Assembly: GCA_002077065.1 (NCBI GenBank)
Contig: NAJO01000008.1
Location: forward strand, 744,001-808,000
Source: Cryoendolithus antarcticus
Taxonomy: Eukaryota > Ascomycota > Dothideomycetes > Cladosporiales > Cladosporiaceae
Direction: 5' to 3'
DNA: 64,000 nt
Positions 1 to 10,452 of the stretch are shown one piece after another (the first letter of the stretch is position 1; each line of letters starts with the position of its first letter). Under the pieces are notes generated by a model. The model searched no databases. It was given only the letters and a program-made list of their open reading frames with translations, and was not told where the DNA came from. A program made the position numbers and the translations under genes.

Positions 1-989
1 AAGGGAACGGTGAAGCTGGACTGGTAAAAGGGACAGTGACGCATCCATGGGCTGAGGTGGACTTGAGGGGAGAGGTAGTCAGTCAACAAGGCTACGATGT
101 GGTGATTGAGGTCACAATGCCACGCACACAAGGCAACAGGGAGGCAGGAAACTGGATGCTAGATGTCTCGCTCCTCGCATCGCCAACGCGGACTTCTGGT
201 GACTCCGAGGTCCTTGCCCGAAGTCGAAGACCAGCGATCATGACCTATCGCTCCTCGCCCACGGAGCTGGTACACAGGCTTGCAAGCCTGCCGCGATCAC
301 TTGTTTCAACGCAGCAAAGCGAGGCTGAGACGCTCGTGCTTCCGGTGTTTGACCAAGTGAGCTTCCCAAAGGGTACCGCGAATCTGCCCTCCACTCTGCG
401 ACTCGAGCTGCAGAGTCCACGCAGACTGGAGATCTACGCCGTCCTCGTCAAGTTTCGAGCTCGCTTCCGAGGCCTGCGATGGCTAATGTACAACCACCGC
501 ATCCTATCAGCATTTATCTTCACATCTGCGTTCTGGGGCGTGGAGGTCGTGGTAGCGGGCATAGTATGGCTGCTCGTTGCTTCGAAACTCGGCGGTTCTA
601 GCGAGAAAGTGCATAGTAGTAAGACGGAGCAGCGAGGACGCATCAAGCACGAGCACGACGACGATGATGGTGGAGTGGGCATGTCTGACGCGGAGCGCCA
701 ATTCCCCACGCTCTCCAGTCAAGCGCCTTTACGCTATCGCGCTGTAAAGGTTGAGGGGCCCGGCGTCGTGAAGATCGAGGCAGAGGAGGAGATCTCAGTG
801 CAGGACTTGCGGGATGCTCTGCCTGTGGGTGGGGAAGCTGACGACGAGGACGAAGACGCAGATCTTTTCTTGGACTCGGGTATTGGGACGAGTCTGGAGA
901 GTAGTAACACGCGGCCTGGAGGCAGTGTGCGGAAACGGCGGAGCAAAGAGAGTGGGCCGCCGGGACCCGTGGGCGATGGGGGATGGTAG
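1..989 (+). CDS. SEI1: Seipin (lipid-droplet biogenesis protein), 3' part
   Basis: Seipin sits in the ER membrane at ER-lipid droplet contacts and organises droplet formation. The window enters the gene part-way. The reading frame is open to the left edge, but recognisable seipin sequence starts near position 39 (HPWAEVDL), so an exon boundary may lie at about 10-36 (a CAG at 34-36 could be an acceptor). Seen: the lumenal beta-sandwich signature VSQQGYDVVIEVTMPRT followed by GNWMLDVSLL, an RSRRPAIM segment, then a membrane helix rich in F, V and I at about 515-590. The last 130 residues are a charged, Asp/Glu-rich cytosolic tail ending GDGGW. The N-terminal cytosolic segment and first membrane helix lie outside the window. 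Convergent with the nucleoporin gene, with 96 bp between the stops. Family assignment is firm; the 5' exon structure is not. Confidence 0.85.
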   Translation, partial: GNGEAGLVKGTVTHPWAEVDLRGEVVSQQGYDVVIEVTMPRTQGNREAGNWMLDVSLLASPTRTSGDSEVLARSRRPAIMTYRSSPTELVHRLASLPRSLVSTQQSEAETLVLPVFDQVSFPKGTANLPSTLRLELQSPRRLEIYAVLVKFRARFRGLRWLMYNHRILSAFIFTSAFWGVEVVVAGIVWLLVASKLGGSSEKVHSSKTEQRGRIKHEHDDDDGGVGMSDAERQFPTLSSQAPLRYRAVKVEGPGVVKIEAEEEISVQDLRDALPVGGEADDEDEDADLFLDSGIGTSLESSNTRPGGSVRKRRSKESGPPGPVGDGGW

Positions 990-1085
990 GTAGATGAAGC
1001 ATGAACTTCGGCTCAGCGCACACAACACTTCCTTCGCACCGTCTACGCAAATCTTACAGCCCCTCCATCCCATCCCATCCCCCTT

Positions 1086-4000
1086 TTATAACCCAACGCT
1101 CCGCCCGGCTTCCCCAAGCACCTCCCACACCCTCCCCGGCAATTTCCACCGAATCAACCCAGCAAACGTCATGACATCCCCAGCCATGCCCTTGAACTCG
1201 TCCACAAGCCTCCCATTACCTTCCGTTCTCATATCCATAGCCCTCAAATGCGCGACCTGATTGGCGGTACCGATCATAGCCCAGATCATAGCGTGACCAA
1301 TGGTGTTGGCGAGAACAACAGGCGAGCGGTTGAAGCCCGCGGCTTTGGCGCGGATGGCTGTTGTGTTGCTGTTGGTGGAGAGGGGGAGGATGTCGGATGT
1401 GCGGATATACTATAAGGGGGGTTTGTTAGTGGACTATGGGGACAAAAGAGGGGAGGGACTTGGACGTACATCGATCGCGTTGGCCCATTGGCCTTGTTCT
1501 AGAGCGTTACGGGCGTCTGCTAGCAGGAGCAAGACATTGCAGGAATCACGCGTTATGACGCTGAGCTTGCTGGAGTATTGGTGGTTGCTGAAGTAGAGGT
1601 TTCGGAAGTTTGCGGCTAGCTGCACGGGATCGTCGACGGCTGTTAGGCTTAGACTGCCTTGGGCGGCTTGTTGGTCGTTGTCTTGCTGACGTGGGCGTAG
1701 GGGTGTGAGTTTCTGCGGTTGCTCGCCGAGCTCGGTTGTTAACGCGAGGGAAACGGCTTGGTTCACGATTTGCATCACTTTATCGTAGTCCTGGGCTAGG
1801 TGGAAGAGGAGCGCGGCGTCAGTAGTGCGGGTCTGGTCTTCGGCTGTGCGAGCTGCGACGAGGGTGATGTGGCGCATGAAGTCTTCTTCGCTGTCGAGAC
1901 CGATCAAGCTGAGGCGGGATTCGATAGAGCCTGGTATGCGCTGACCGTCGGTGCGAATATCGCCAAGGAGGGAGGCGAAGTCACGGGTCTCAAGGACGAG
2001 CTCGGTCAGCGCTTGGTGGCAGAGCTCACGCTGCGCTTTACCCAGATCGCCGTCGAGATCAGCGTTCAGGCAGATCAGAGCGATGTAGTCGACTGCAGCT
2101 GTCGAGTCCGCTGTCCTGAAATCACGAGTGTACAGTCCGATCATGCTCGCGAACGCTATCTGTGGCTGCTGACGCGTCGTCACTGTCAACAACTCTTTCC
2201 CATCACTAACGTCGCTCACTCGCAGCAGCCCGTAGTAGTCAAGTGCAATTGCAAAGTGCGCAGCGGAGATGTGGTTGATATTCTGCAGATGTGCCACAGC
2301 CTGCTCGAACGACCCTGCGATGATCTGCATGAAGAACCACGTTGTCGGCGCATTCGGCACATCACTGTTGCCGCTGAAGTAGCGCTCACCAATGTCTTTG
2401 AATGACAGTCTGAGCTCATCGAGCCCGAACGCTTCGTGCGAGTACTCGTCTACACGACTATACTCCCGAGCGAGGCCGAATTGCAGCCACATCCAGTCCA
2501 ACATGTCGCCGCTGATCTTCTCCAAACTTCGGCGCGCGAGATCGCAGCGGCCGATGACCTTGTAGCATGCCATGCGATATGGGTCGATGCTGTCCTCGGG
2601 CGCAAGCTTGGCGCGTTGAGTGTAGTCATTATTAATGTCAGTCTGTTGCTGAGGTGGCAGCCGGTGATCGGGACTCTGCACGTAGGCTCGGAGGTAGCCG
2701 ATGAAGCGTCTGTCGATGTTGCGGAATGCAGCTTGATTCTCCTCGACGTATGCGAGCGCATCCTCGAAAAGACCGCAGCGAACGAAGTAGTAGATTAGCA
2801 CCCAGCAGTAGTCTTCACCTATCTGCTGGAGCACTTCCATGTCGACGCCAAGCTCTTTGCGTGAGGCTTTGAAGCGACTGTAGCCTTTGATAGTTGCAGT
2901 ATTCGTAGGCACACCACCAACGTTCGCCTCGCGCGGGTTTCTGCTGACAGTACCTTGAGCTTGGCTGAGATAGAGCTCCTCGAGGAAAGTTCTCGAGCCA
3001 TCCAGGATCCTCTTGCGCATAGTCACTGCACCTTTGCTGGTAGCCGTCTCCGAGAGGTAATCGCCAGCATACTGTCGTGGCTTCAGGGCGCCGGCTTCCG
3101 ATAGGGCCTCCTTCGAAGCATCCTCACCAACGATCTTCTGAAGAGCGCCGTAGGCATGCACCAGCATTGAGTTGTCCTCACCAGTAGGCTCTGTCTCGAC
3201 GGAGCCAAATCTGTCCAGGATCGGGAATGCTTTGCCAGCAAGTCTAGCAACATTCAGATCCTTGACGCGCGCCGAGTACTTCTCCTGCTTCAGACGCTGT
3301 ACTCGGTCTTCAGGTGCCAGCCGCGTACCACCATTGCCGTTCATGCCACCAAATTGACTTTCACGCATGCCGCCTGGTCCAGGTGTACCAATGACAGACT
3401 TTGCAAGCCCAGGGACGCCGAATGACTTGCCATTCGTAGTGGTTGCGCCAAACCTGCTCTTCCGACCTGAGCGCCCAAAGCCACCAGTCTCTCCAGGCGC
3501 AAAAGTGCTGCGGCCTTCATCTTCCATTTCCTGAGGCTTACGTAGCCCGAAGTGCTCGTAGATGCGCTGTGTCTGCGCAGCCCAGTCTACATCGTGGAGT
3601 TGCTCGTCGATCATCTTGTTGAAGTCGTCCTGCGCTCTCTTCACACGGCTGTCAACGAGCGTTTGGAAGTCATTGAAGTGCTTGCGTGACAGATCAAGCT
3701 TGACATCCGTAACAGCGTCCGCTACCTGATCCGACAGCCCGTTTGGCCCATCCGCAAGCTTCTCGAGGTCTCTGAGCGCTTGCCCAGTGTTGACGCCCGA
3801 AGCCGCGAGTAGATACTGAGCCCTCGCATCTCCACCTCTTGCAAGCCCAGCTGAAGGACCACCTTGACCCAAGTTCCTGACCTTGCGCGAGATGTCTGCC
3901 AGTCCAAGCTCAAGGGCTGGCAATTCGCCGAATGGGGTGACGTTGTCCTCGGTCTGCCTCTTCTTGCTTCGCTCCAGTAGTTGGTCGAAGTATGACGGGT

Positions 4001-4625
4001 TCGCGACCGGTGCTTGCGGTGCCACTGACTGCTGCAGCTGGCTCTGGTTCGCACCGTTCTGCTGGCCGAACAGGCTGCCACCTTGCTGGCCGCCCTGTTG
4101 CTGCTGCTGCCCACCAGTTGACTGCCCAAACAAACTCGAAGTAGCTGGTGCAGACGTCGCTGCTTGCCCACCACCGAACAAACTGCTCTGCGCAGGCTGT
4201 GCTGTGTTCCCGCCAAACAGACTTCCTCCAGCCGGCTTCGCTGCGGCAGCTCCTCCAAACATACTGCTTCCTCCAGCCGGTGCAGTAGTCTGCGTCGCAC
4301 CTCCAAGATTGCTGAACAAACCACCTCCGCTCGGCGCAGAAGTAGCGGGGGTGCCGCCTAGATTGCCAAACAAGCTGCTTCCAGAAGCTGCTGGCTGCGC
4401 TGGCTTCGCGCCGAACAGTCCACCTGCTGGCGCCGCATTACTGGTAGCTGCCGGCGCCGCGCCGAAGAGACTGCTCGTTGGTGCTGCTGAGGTCGGCGCA
4501 GGGGCGATGCGACTGAATAAGCTATTGCCGGTAGTCGTCTTGGCAGATGTTGCGGGTGCCGCGCCGAAAAGACTGCTGCCTCCCGCTGGAGCGCTGGTAC
4601 CGCCACCGCCGAAGAGGCTGGACAT
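1086..4625 (-). CDS. NIC96: Nucleoporin NIC96/Nup93 with N-terminal FG repeats
   Basis: Scaffold nucleoporin of the inner ring, which anchors the Nsp1 channel complex in the nuclear pore. Exon 1 is 4625-1470 and exon 2 is 1409-1086. The 60-nt intron has a GTACGT donor and a TATAG acceptor, and both exons stay in frame, giving 1159 aa. The start is the ATG of MSSLFGGGG at 4625; the frame extends 32 codons further upstream but without pore-like sequence. Residues 1-240 are Gly/Ala/Ser/Gln-rich with about ten SLFG or GLFG motifs. Then comes the Nic96 hallmark YFDQLLERSKKR, a coiled region, and the long alpha-solenoid (for example YCWVLIYYFVRCGLFEDALAYV and a WMWLQFGL segment) that ends DVMTFAGLIRWKLPGRVWE. 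Yeast Nic96 is about 840 aa, so most of the extra length is the FG-bearing N terminus. The identification is secure. Confidence 0.92.
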
Positions 4626-5287
4626 TGCGGTGGTGGTGCTGAATGATGTGATGCTGGGCCACTGAGCCGATCTTCGCTGATGCAGAAGCTTTCCAGTGTG
4701 AGGCGCGTGGGCCGTGAGCAACGACGACTGCTTAATGCGTCAATGCGATGTGCATGTCAAGTCTCGATGATGATTTGGTTGGAGCGTGAGGCAAGCGACG
4801 ATGGAGATTCACAGCGACAGGATGTGCGCTTTGGGGATTTATTGGAGTGGAGTCGCGAGATGGGAGCGAACACACGTGAGCACACCAAGAGCTCTCGGGC
4901 TACGGGTACATCTACAAATTATGGGATCGTCGCAGGCCCCTGATCACGTCACTATTTTGCTACCGGCATCTCCATCCGCACGTACTGGGAAGAAAGTCTA
5001 TGCCGGTAAGTTACCTGTCGAGGATGCTCAACGATTGATTGCATGCACAGAGGGGGTGGTGTTTGGCCGGCGGAGCAGGGATCCGATGCGCCGACCCGCA
5101 CGAGCTTAATTTAGAGGACAAGCACATGAGCTTTCGAGAGGGAAACATCAAGCGGTAGATTGGATTTCCGTACAGATCATTCCAATCTGTACCACCCCGT
5201 CTGCCCTCATCCACGTGACAGTCGTCGCAAGCTCTCTCACACATCTCTACCGAATTCGCACCCTCCCTACACGCATCTCTCGTCGCC
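4626..5287. other. Intergenic region between divergent genes
   Basis: 662 bp between the start of the nucleoporin gene and the start of the RRM gene. It should hold both promoters. CT-rich sequence precedes the ATG at 5288 (roughly 5200-5285). No further gene or RNA is visible. Confidence 0.6.
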
Positions 5288-6433
5288 ATGGCACAAAAGA
5301 AGGCGGCCGCATCCTTCAATGAGATGATCCAGGCTGGTACGACTCGTTCCATGCGGGCACCTAAACAGGTCACTAACGCGCCGCAGACCGACAAAAGCGC
5401 AAGAACGAGCAGCTGGCCCAGGAGATCTTCGGCAAGAACAGACGGCAGAGCGCGCCTACAGCACAACAGAATGGCAAGAAGGCACCATTGGGAGGCAGTC
5501 TGGCGAGCAGAGTTGGTGTGACCAAGGTAGGTGACGACAATCTCCTCAGCGATTACGGCGACTCTGACAGGATCTTAATGTAGCGCACCGCCTCAATCCC
5601 ACGCCCTTCGAGCACAACCCCCCGCAACCCGCCCGCGGCCCGCCAACGCCCTCCTCGCTCGCCTATTGACCTCACACTCTCCGACCCCGCCCCACCTGCC
5701 CAATCCACCCACCACATCCCTCAATCCAAACTCCAACATATCCTTCAAAGGCGCCGCCGGCGGGCCTTACATCGTGCACGCCTCCAACTTCGCACCGGGA
5801 ACGACAGCAGCCGACATAGAAAGCGTCATGAAGTCCGTTCCGGGCGTGGGCGAGATGTTGTATTGTCGCTTACTAGCTGCGACGCCTACTGTTATAGTCG
5901 AAATGAGTTTTGCGGAGAGGGACGGGGCAGGAAAGGTGGTGGATACTTTCAATAATAAGAAGGTGCGTTGGTCCTGCAGATGTTCGAGGGGAGTGAGAAT
6001 GCGTGGAGACTGACGAACGATACAGGCTGATGGCAGACTCCTCCACGTCTTCCTCAAAGACGGTGGCACCGTCGCCGCCAAACCCAAACCCACCGCAGCA
6101 GCAGCACCCGTAGAAACTACCGCAGACGACAGCATGGAGATCGACAACGAGCAAAGCGAAGCACGCGAAGCTGCCGATCGAGAACGCGAGCAACGACGTG
6201 GACGGGACGACCGCGATCGCAGACCCGAGAATGGCTGGCCGAATGACAGGGAGTTCCCAACAGGAGGAAGAGGCGGTAGTGGAGGTGGAGGGTATGGACG
6301 AGACGACTACTACCGTGGGCCGAGACCGGCATATCAGAACGGCGGAGGCTACGGAGGATACCGTGGAGGAGGGTACGGTGGGCCAAGGGGCTATGGAGGT
6401 GGGAGAGGGTATGGCGGTGGGTATAGAGGGTGA
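5288..6433 (+). CDS. RRM/RGG RNA-binding protein (frame conflict in exon 3)
   Basis: Likely an RNA-binding protein of mRNA packaging or export. Exons: 5288-5336, 5387-5526, 5584-5962, 6026-6433; introns of 50, 57 and 63 nt with GT-AG ends and a CTAAC branch site in the first. The N terminus has a short helix (SFNEMIQADRQKRKNEQLAQ) that loosely resembles the UAP56-binding motif of Aly/Yra1-type proteins; this is inference. An RRM follows (GPYIVHASNFAPGTTAADIE through ADGRLLHVFLKD), then a Gly/Arg/Tyr-rich RGG tail. Oddity: exon 2 clearly reads to SLASRVGVTK, but exon 3 is 379 nt, one base too long to enter the RRM frame, and exon 3 contains no GT before the RRM that would allow another intron. 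A C6 run lies at 5618-5623. Alternatively a GTGACG donor at 5531 with a rare GAG acceptor at 5612 would restore the frame. Confidence 0.7.
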
Positions 6434-7218
6434 GCGACCGGTGCAGAAGGTCGATGGCAGAGCCGAGGAAGTCCTGGCTTGACTGAGCTGGGGTGAAGCC
6501 AAAGCATCGCAAAGCTGGCTGGAAGATGTGGCCGTAACGTGACTGCGTCGCTGTAAGATGGATCTAGCGACCGTGCTCGCCGCCCAGGAACCCAGCCTGA
6601 GCTTAGCGATGGTCTGGCGTTCAGGCACGCGCAGGTAGTGTAAGACAGTACGACACAGGTGCAAGGCCAAGCAAACGGACGCGCACAGTCATGCTTTCAC
6701 TTCTTCAAGTGTCCTCCCATGACCCCCCGTGGGTTGTTTCTAGCGGAAAAATTACTGTAGTAGCGTGTTTGCGAAGAGATTTCAAGGTCCAGCCCAAAGA
6801 GCCTCAGATCACTGCCCTGTCTCTCACACAGGTGTCAAGCAGTGGCCACAGAGCTGCGAGTGCAAGCATAGTACCTCACGGTCGGTCAGAGGTTTAGAGA
6901 GATCATGGTACTTTGTGCATGAATGTACAGTACTCTGCAGATATTACATTTATCCAATACTGGCCTTCCTATCCTGCGCTGCGTGACCGCTGATTGAGCC
7001 CTGTCGCCCACCTTTCCCATCCTGAAGTCGTAAACACGAAAGTGAAGCCATCCACGAAAGATGCCCTTCAGCTCTCCACAACGGCGTGCAGGAAAGAGCC
7101 TGTCCATGCATTCTCAGCCCTGCTGCCGTTCATACACGCATCATCGTAGCACTTGTCCGTCTCTGCGAGGTTTGGAAGAGAGGCAAGTACAGTACGGTTC
7201 ACCTAAAGCCTCGTTCCC
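6434..7218. other. Intergenic, nothing recognised
   Basis: 785 bp between the stops of two convergent genes. Short open frames exist on both strands but none has a plausible start, splice pattern or recognisable protein character. Confidence 0.5.
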
Positions 7219-8022
7219 TCAACCCCGTCCGAACATCCTTTCATCCCACCCCAGTTCCCCGCTCCCTAGGCCATTCTCGTTGCCGAAGCCAACATCCAGT
7301 GTTGGCGCGTTGCTGCCGTGACTACTTTTCACCCTCTTGCTTCCTCCAGTCCCGGGCCTTCCGGGCTGAAAGTCCTCCGATAAACTGCCCAATGGCCGCG
7401 GCTCACTAATCTCCAGTCTGCTCGACGCCGCTGTCTCGTTCAATCCGAACATCCCGGACTTGCGACGGAACCAGCTGCCGGATTTGGTGCGCTGAGGTCG
7501 TGTTTGAGATTGCGATTGCGAGGACGGAGTATGCGAGGGTGTTGTTGAAGGGGCGAAGCTGCTTGTTGGGGAGCTGGGGCGTTTGAGCGATTGAAGACCT
7601 TGATTATGCGAGGAGGTTGAGGGGCGGAGTGAGGTGCGTGACGCGCTGAATGATGTGCGAAGGGACGTGAGGCTGAACAGTCGACGGGGTCCTCTGGGAG
7701 GGGGAGGGCCCATGTTGGACAGTGGTGGTGGAGGCGGTGGGTGGAGGCTGTCCACTCTTCTCGCAGAGTCGTGTGATGGCTTCGTATCGGCTTCTGGTGT
7801 TGGCGGCCAAGTGCCTGGGGTGGTGTCTTCTGGCGTTGTGGGGTGAGAAGAGAGTGGCCCGCCGCCTGCTGTTGGAGGCCGGGATTTGAAGTGTGTGATT
7901 GTGGGGAAGTAGTTTGGCGAAGGAGGTGGTGAGTCCGGGGGTGGAATGCTGGTGCCGGCTGTGAGGGAGACATGGACTGGCGTTAAGGAAAGGTAGGAGG
8001 CGCGGGTATTGAGTGATGGCAT
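7219..8022 (-). CDS. Disordered Ser/Pro-rich conserved-looking protein
   Basis: Single-exon frame of 267 aa starting at the ATG of MPSLNTRASYLSLTPVHVSL. The 16 codons upstream of that ATG are open but look like leader. The protein is rich in Ser, Pro and Thr, with poly-Pro (LHPPPPPPLSNMGPPPPRGP), a basic Ser-rich centre (RRLFSLTSLRTSFSASRTSL) and a short motif SGSWFRRKSGMFGLNE that looks like the most constrained part. It ends with an acidic Gly-rich tail. No signal peptide, membrane helix or catalytic motif is visible. I do not recognise the family. Codon use and low stop density support it as real; its function is unknown, perhaps a phosphorylated scaffold. Confidence 0.6.
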   Translation of the reverse strand: MPSLNTRASYLSLTPVHVSLTAGTSIPPPDSPPPSPNYFPTITHFKSRPPTAGGGPLSSHPTTPEDTTPGTWPPTPEADTKPSHDSARRVDSLHPPPPPPLSNMGPPPPRGPRRLFSLTSLRTSFSASRTSLRPSTSSHNQGLQSLKRPSSPTSSFAPSTTPSHTPSSQSQSQTRPQRTKSGSWFRRKSGMFGLNETAASSRLEISEPRPLGSLSEDFQPGRPGTGGSKRVKSSHGSNAPTLDVGFGNENGLGSGELGWDERMFGRG

Positions 8023-8720
8023 TTTCGCTGTTGATGTAGGAGAATTTCCCGATGGATAATATGTTACCAACGATTGACGTGCGATGAAGTGGTGTAGCGA
8101 TGGAATAATGGAAGCTCAATACTCATCAGCTGTAGTGAAGTGCAGTCGAATGCGAGCCCGGGCAATATATTACTACCCCTTCGTTGCACATGCGCTCCCG
8201 GGCGATCATTGACGGCTAAGAGCTGCCAATGCCTGCAACATGCACCCTTCCGACCAAGTGCGGTTGCTCGTGCAAGCACTCTACCTTCACACGCGTATAA
8301 GGTGAGTCGCGTTTGCGGAGCTGAGGTCGCGTTTATGGCGCTCTGCCCGTTAAGCCGTTGACTGTGCAGGGGTAATGCCGGCCGTTGGGCGCGTGCGTGT
8401 GCATCCTGCGCGACTTCGATGTCGTGCCGAGCAGGGCGTGGAGCCGAGCTGTACCTTGCATGCTGCATGTCACTCGCGCGTGCAGTAGACGGGATAGCTT
8501 GGGGCAATATCCGCGAGCTGACAACGACACATACTGACTTTGCTGCTTAAGAAACCTTCGACAAACTAGCGGGTACGGACTAAATTTCTCTCAGGAGTCG
8601 CTGGTAAGGCTGGGAAAGCTCGTCGAGAAGGCAGGGCCGTGACCAGGGCGGACAGACACAATCGAGGTCTTACTCCTTCCATCAACGCACGACGTTGAAC
8701 GCAGACACAGTACCTTAGAC
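8023..8720. other. Intergenic region between divergent genes
   Basis: 698 bp. A 147-codon frame on the minus strand (8064-8507) looks like random open frame (Arg/His/Ala mixture, no homologous feel). Probably the promoters of the two flanking divergent genes. Confidence 0.5.
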
Positions 8721-9147
8721 ATGTCTGCCCCACCAGCTTCCGAGCAAAGATGGTCAAGTCAGCAGAGCGAAGCAGCGCTAGCCGATCTCGAGCGCTTGCA
8801 AGACCAGGTAGCTCTTGCCGACATGCCAATATGAGTACAAATGATGCTGACCAGAGCAGATTGATAGCCTACGCTCTCTACTTCCGAGCCTGCTTGCTCG
8901 CCTGACCAGAACTCAGATAAGCAAGGCACAAACGTTCGCTGAGCTCAAGAAAGCTGCAGTCAACGCAACTACTGACCTGCAAACCTTGCGACAAACTTGG
9001 AACGCCGAGCGGACGCAGGAAGTGCTCACGAAGGCCAAGGAGAGCGAGTCGAATGACGGCGACTTGAGTCGTGAAGCAGAGGTCGCGCAGTATGGCTGGA
9101 TTGACAAAGCTGCCAGCAACGAGCACAGCGCTAGCGTTACGGCCTGA
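8721..9147 (+). CDS. Small coiled-coil protein, unrecognised
   Basis: Two exons, 8721-8807 and 8860-9147, with a 52-nt intron (GTAGCT donor, GCTGAC branch site, GCAG acceptor), giving 124 aa. The intron falls between LADLERLQDQ and IDSLRSLLPSLLARL, so splicing creates a continuous amphipathic helix with Leu at heptad-like spacing. A second helical stretch follows (AQTFAELKKAAVNATTDLQT), then a charged tail. No signal peptide or membrane helix. The size and two-helix layout resemble subunits of multi-protein nuclear complexes such as Mediator or kinetochore parts, but I see no motif that decides this. It is convergent with the next gene, with 66 bp between stops. Confidence 0.6.
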
Positions 9148-9213
9148 AACTAACCTAGTCGGACCTCCTACCCGTCCGTTGCTTCCGAACACCTACCGCG
9201 GGACCAGTCTTTA

Positions 9214-9921
9214 CTATGAATACGGTCTTCCTCCCGGCCAGTATCCAGCGAAGGGCGACACCTTCGCGAAATTAGTGTACCAATCCCCAGCCATATCCTT
9301 CACGCACTCCGGGAACTGTGACCTTCTCCCGACTCCCGGAGCCCACCTTGCGTCCATCCACACTCTACTCCGGGGTTGCCTGGCGAGCTTGCCATCGTCT
9401 TCGAACAGCCTCGAGCGGAAGTTGTATCTGTTGCCTCCCCTCGGCGCCACACCAACACTCCAAGGCGCCTCCGAGATGAGCATCTGATCTTGAAGTCGCC
9501 AATCTGGATCCAATGTCTGCCTTTCCCAGAGCTCCCAAGGGTTCAAGCCCCAGCCCGCCCAATCATACCGTTGAGGACGGTCGCGCATCAGTGTCCGCTT
9601 ATCGCCCGACGTGGTGATAAAGACATCCGCTCCCTCACCTTGCGCCACATCCTTAAGTCGCCCCAGAAAGCCAGGTCGCTTGCCATCAGAGGGACGCGTG
9701 AAGTAGTGCTTGGGTCGCCAATGCCGCGGCATCTTGATGCCGTTCTGCTCCCATTGGCGCAGGATGGGATTGTACTCAGTGTAGCCATTCTCAGCCGGCG
9801 CGGAGCGGCGCAGACCAGCGCCCACGAAAGGATCGTAGCCACGGTTCCAGTTGAAGGATGCTTGCTGGGTGTTTTCAGCGATGGGCGCGCCCCAGGGGCC
9901 GAAGTAGGGGGGGAAGGCCAT
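9214..9921 (-). CDS. Hypothetical Trp/Pro-rich protein
   Basis: Intronless frame of 235 aa starting with the ATG at 9921 (MAFPPYFGPWGAPIAENTQQ). The composition is unusual: many Trp, Pro, Gly and Arg residues with repeated aromatic-Gly-Pro segments (WAGWGLNPWELWERQTLDPD, FAGYWPGGRPYS at the C terminus). No membrane helix, signal peptide or known domain is seen. The evenly spread tryptophans and good codon use argue that it is coding rather than random. Family unknown; possibly a lineage-specific protein. Confidence 0.6.
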   Translation of the reverse strand: MAFPPYFGPWGAPIAENTQQASFNWNRGYDPFVGAGLRRSAPAENGYTEYNPILRQWEQNGIKMPRHWRPKHYFTRPSDGKRPGFLGRLKDVAQGEGADVFITTSGDKRTLMRDRPQRYDWAGWGLNPWELWERQTLDPDWRLQDQMLISEAPWSVGVAPRGGNRYNFRSRLFEDDGKLARQPRSRVWMDARWAPGVGRRSQFPECVKDMAGDWYTNFAKVSPFAGYWPGGRPYS

Positions 9922-10215
9922 GACGATTCAGAGATGTGGCAAATCGATCAGGTGGATCGGAATGGTCACCTTTGGAGGACTGGACGACAATATGAGGGAC
10001 AGGACGAAGATGATGAATATGTGGCAGACGACAAGGTATGACTCCATTTGCTTAAGGATTGTGCTGTGGCGTCTTTGCTGCTTGTCTGAGGTAGATGTTT
10101 GTATCAAGCAATACTCCTTACAACTCGCAAACACTCTATCTCCAAAACCCGGGAATCATGCGCCGCGGCAGTAATCCTCCTGCCAGTGCGTACCAAATGG
10201 ACAACAAGGTCCAGC

Positions 10216-10452
10216 TCACGAGGTCGCATCGTCGGTCGTTTTAATTGCTACCTCTTCAGCCTGCCTCTCCTTCCTCTCCCGATATGCCCTCGATGGGTCT
10301 CTCGCGGTCAGGCTGTTCACCGAGCTGTGCTTTCGCAATGCAATTCCCAGCAGATCTTCAGTCTGCCTCTCGTGGTCGTTGCGCTTTAGAGCGACGGATC
10401 TCTTCTCCTCGCGTTTCGTTCGCAAGGAGTTGAAGAATGATGAAAACGGCAT
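10216..10452 (-). CDS. Small basic protein, unrecognised
   Basis: 78-residue frame from the ATG at 10452 (MPFSSFFNSLRTKREEKRSV). Seventy-one further codons upstream are open but Ser/Pro-rich and leader-like, so the internal ATG is preferred. The protein is highly charged, predicted helical, with Lys/Arg/Glu runs (TKREEKRSVALKRNDHERQ, YRERKERQAEEVAIK). No targeting signal. It could be a genuine small nuclear or cytosolic protein; evidence is limited to composition and a proper start. Confidence 0.4.
   Translation of the reverse strand: MPFSSFFNSLRTKREEKRSVALKRNDHERQTEDLLGIALRKHSSVNSLTARDPSRAYRERKERQAEEVAIKTTDDATS

Noticed and set aside
3883..4665. 260-codon plus-strand frame rich in Cys, Pro and Leu
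   Set aside because: It is the antisense of the FG/Ala/Gly-rich start of the nucleoporin; composition is explained by the coding strand.
5873..6670. 265-codon minus-strand frame
   Set aside because: Lies across the RRM/RGG exons and intron; no start context or protein character.
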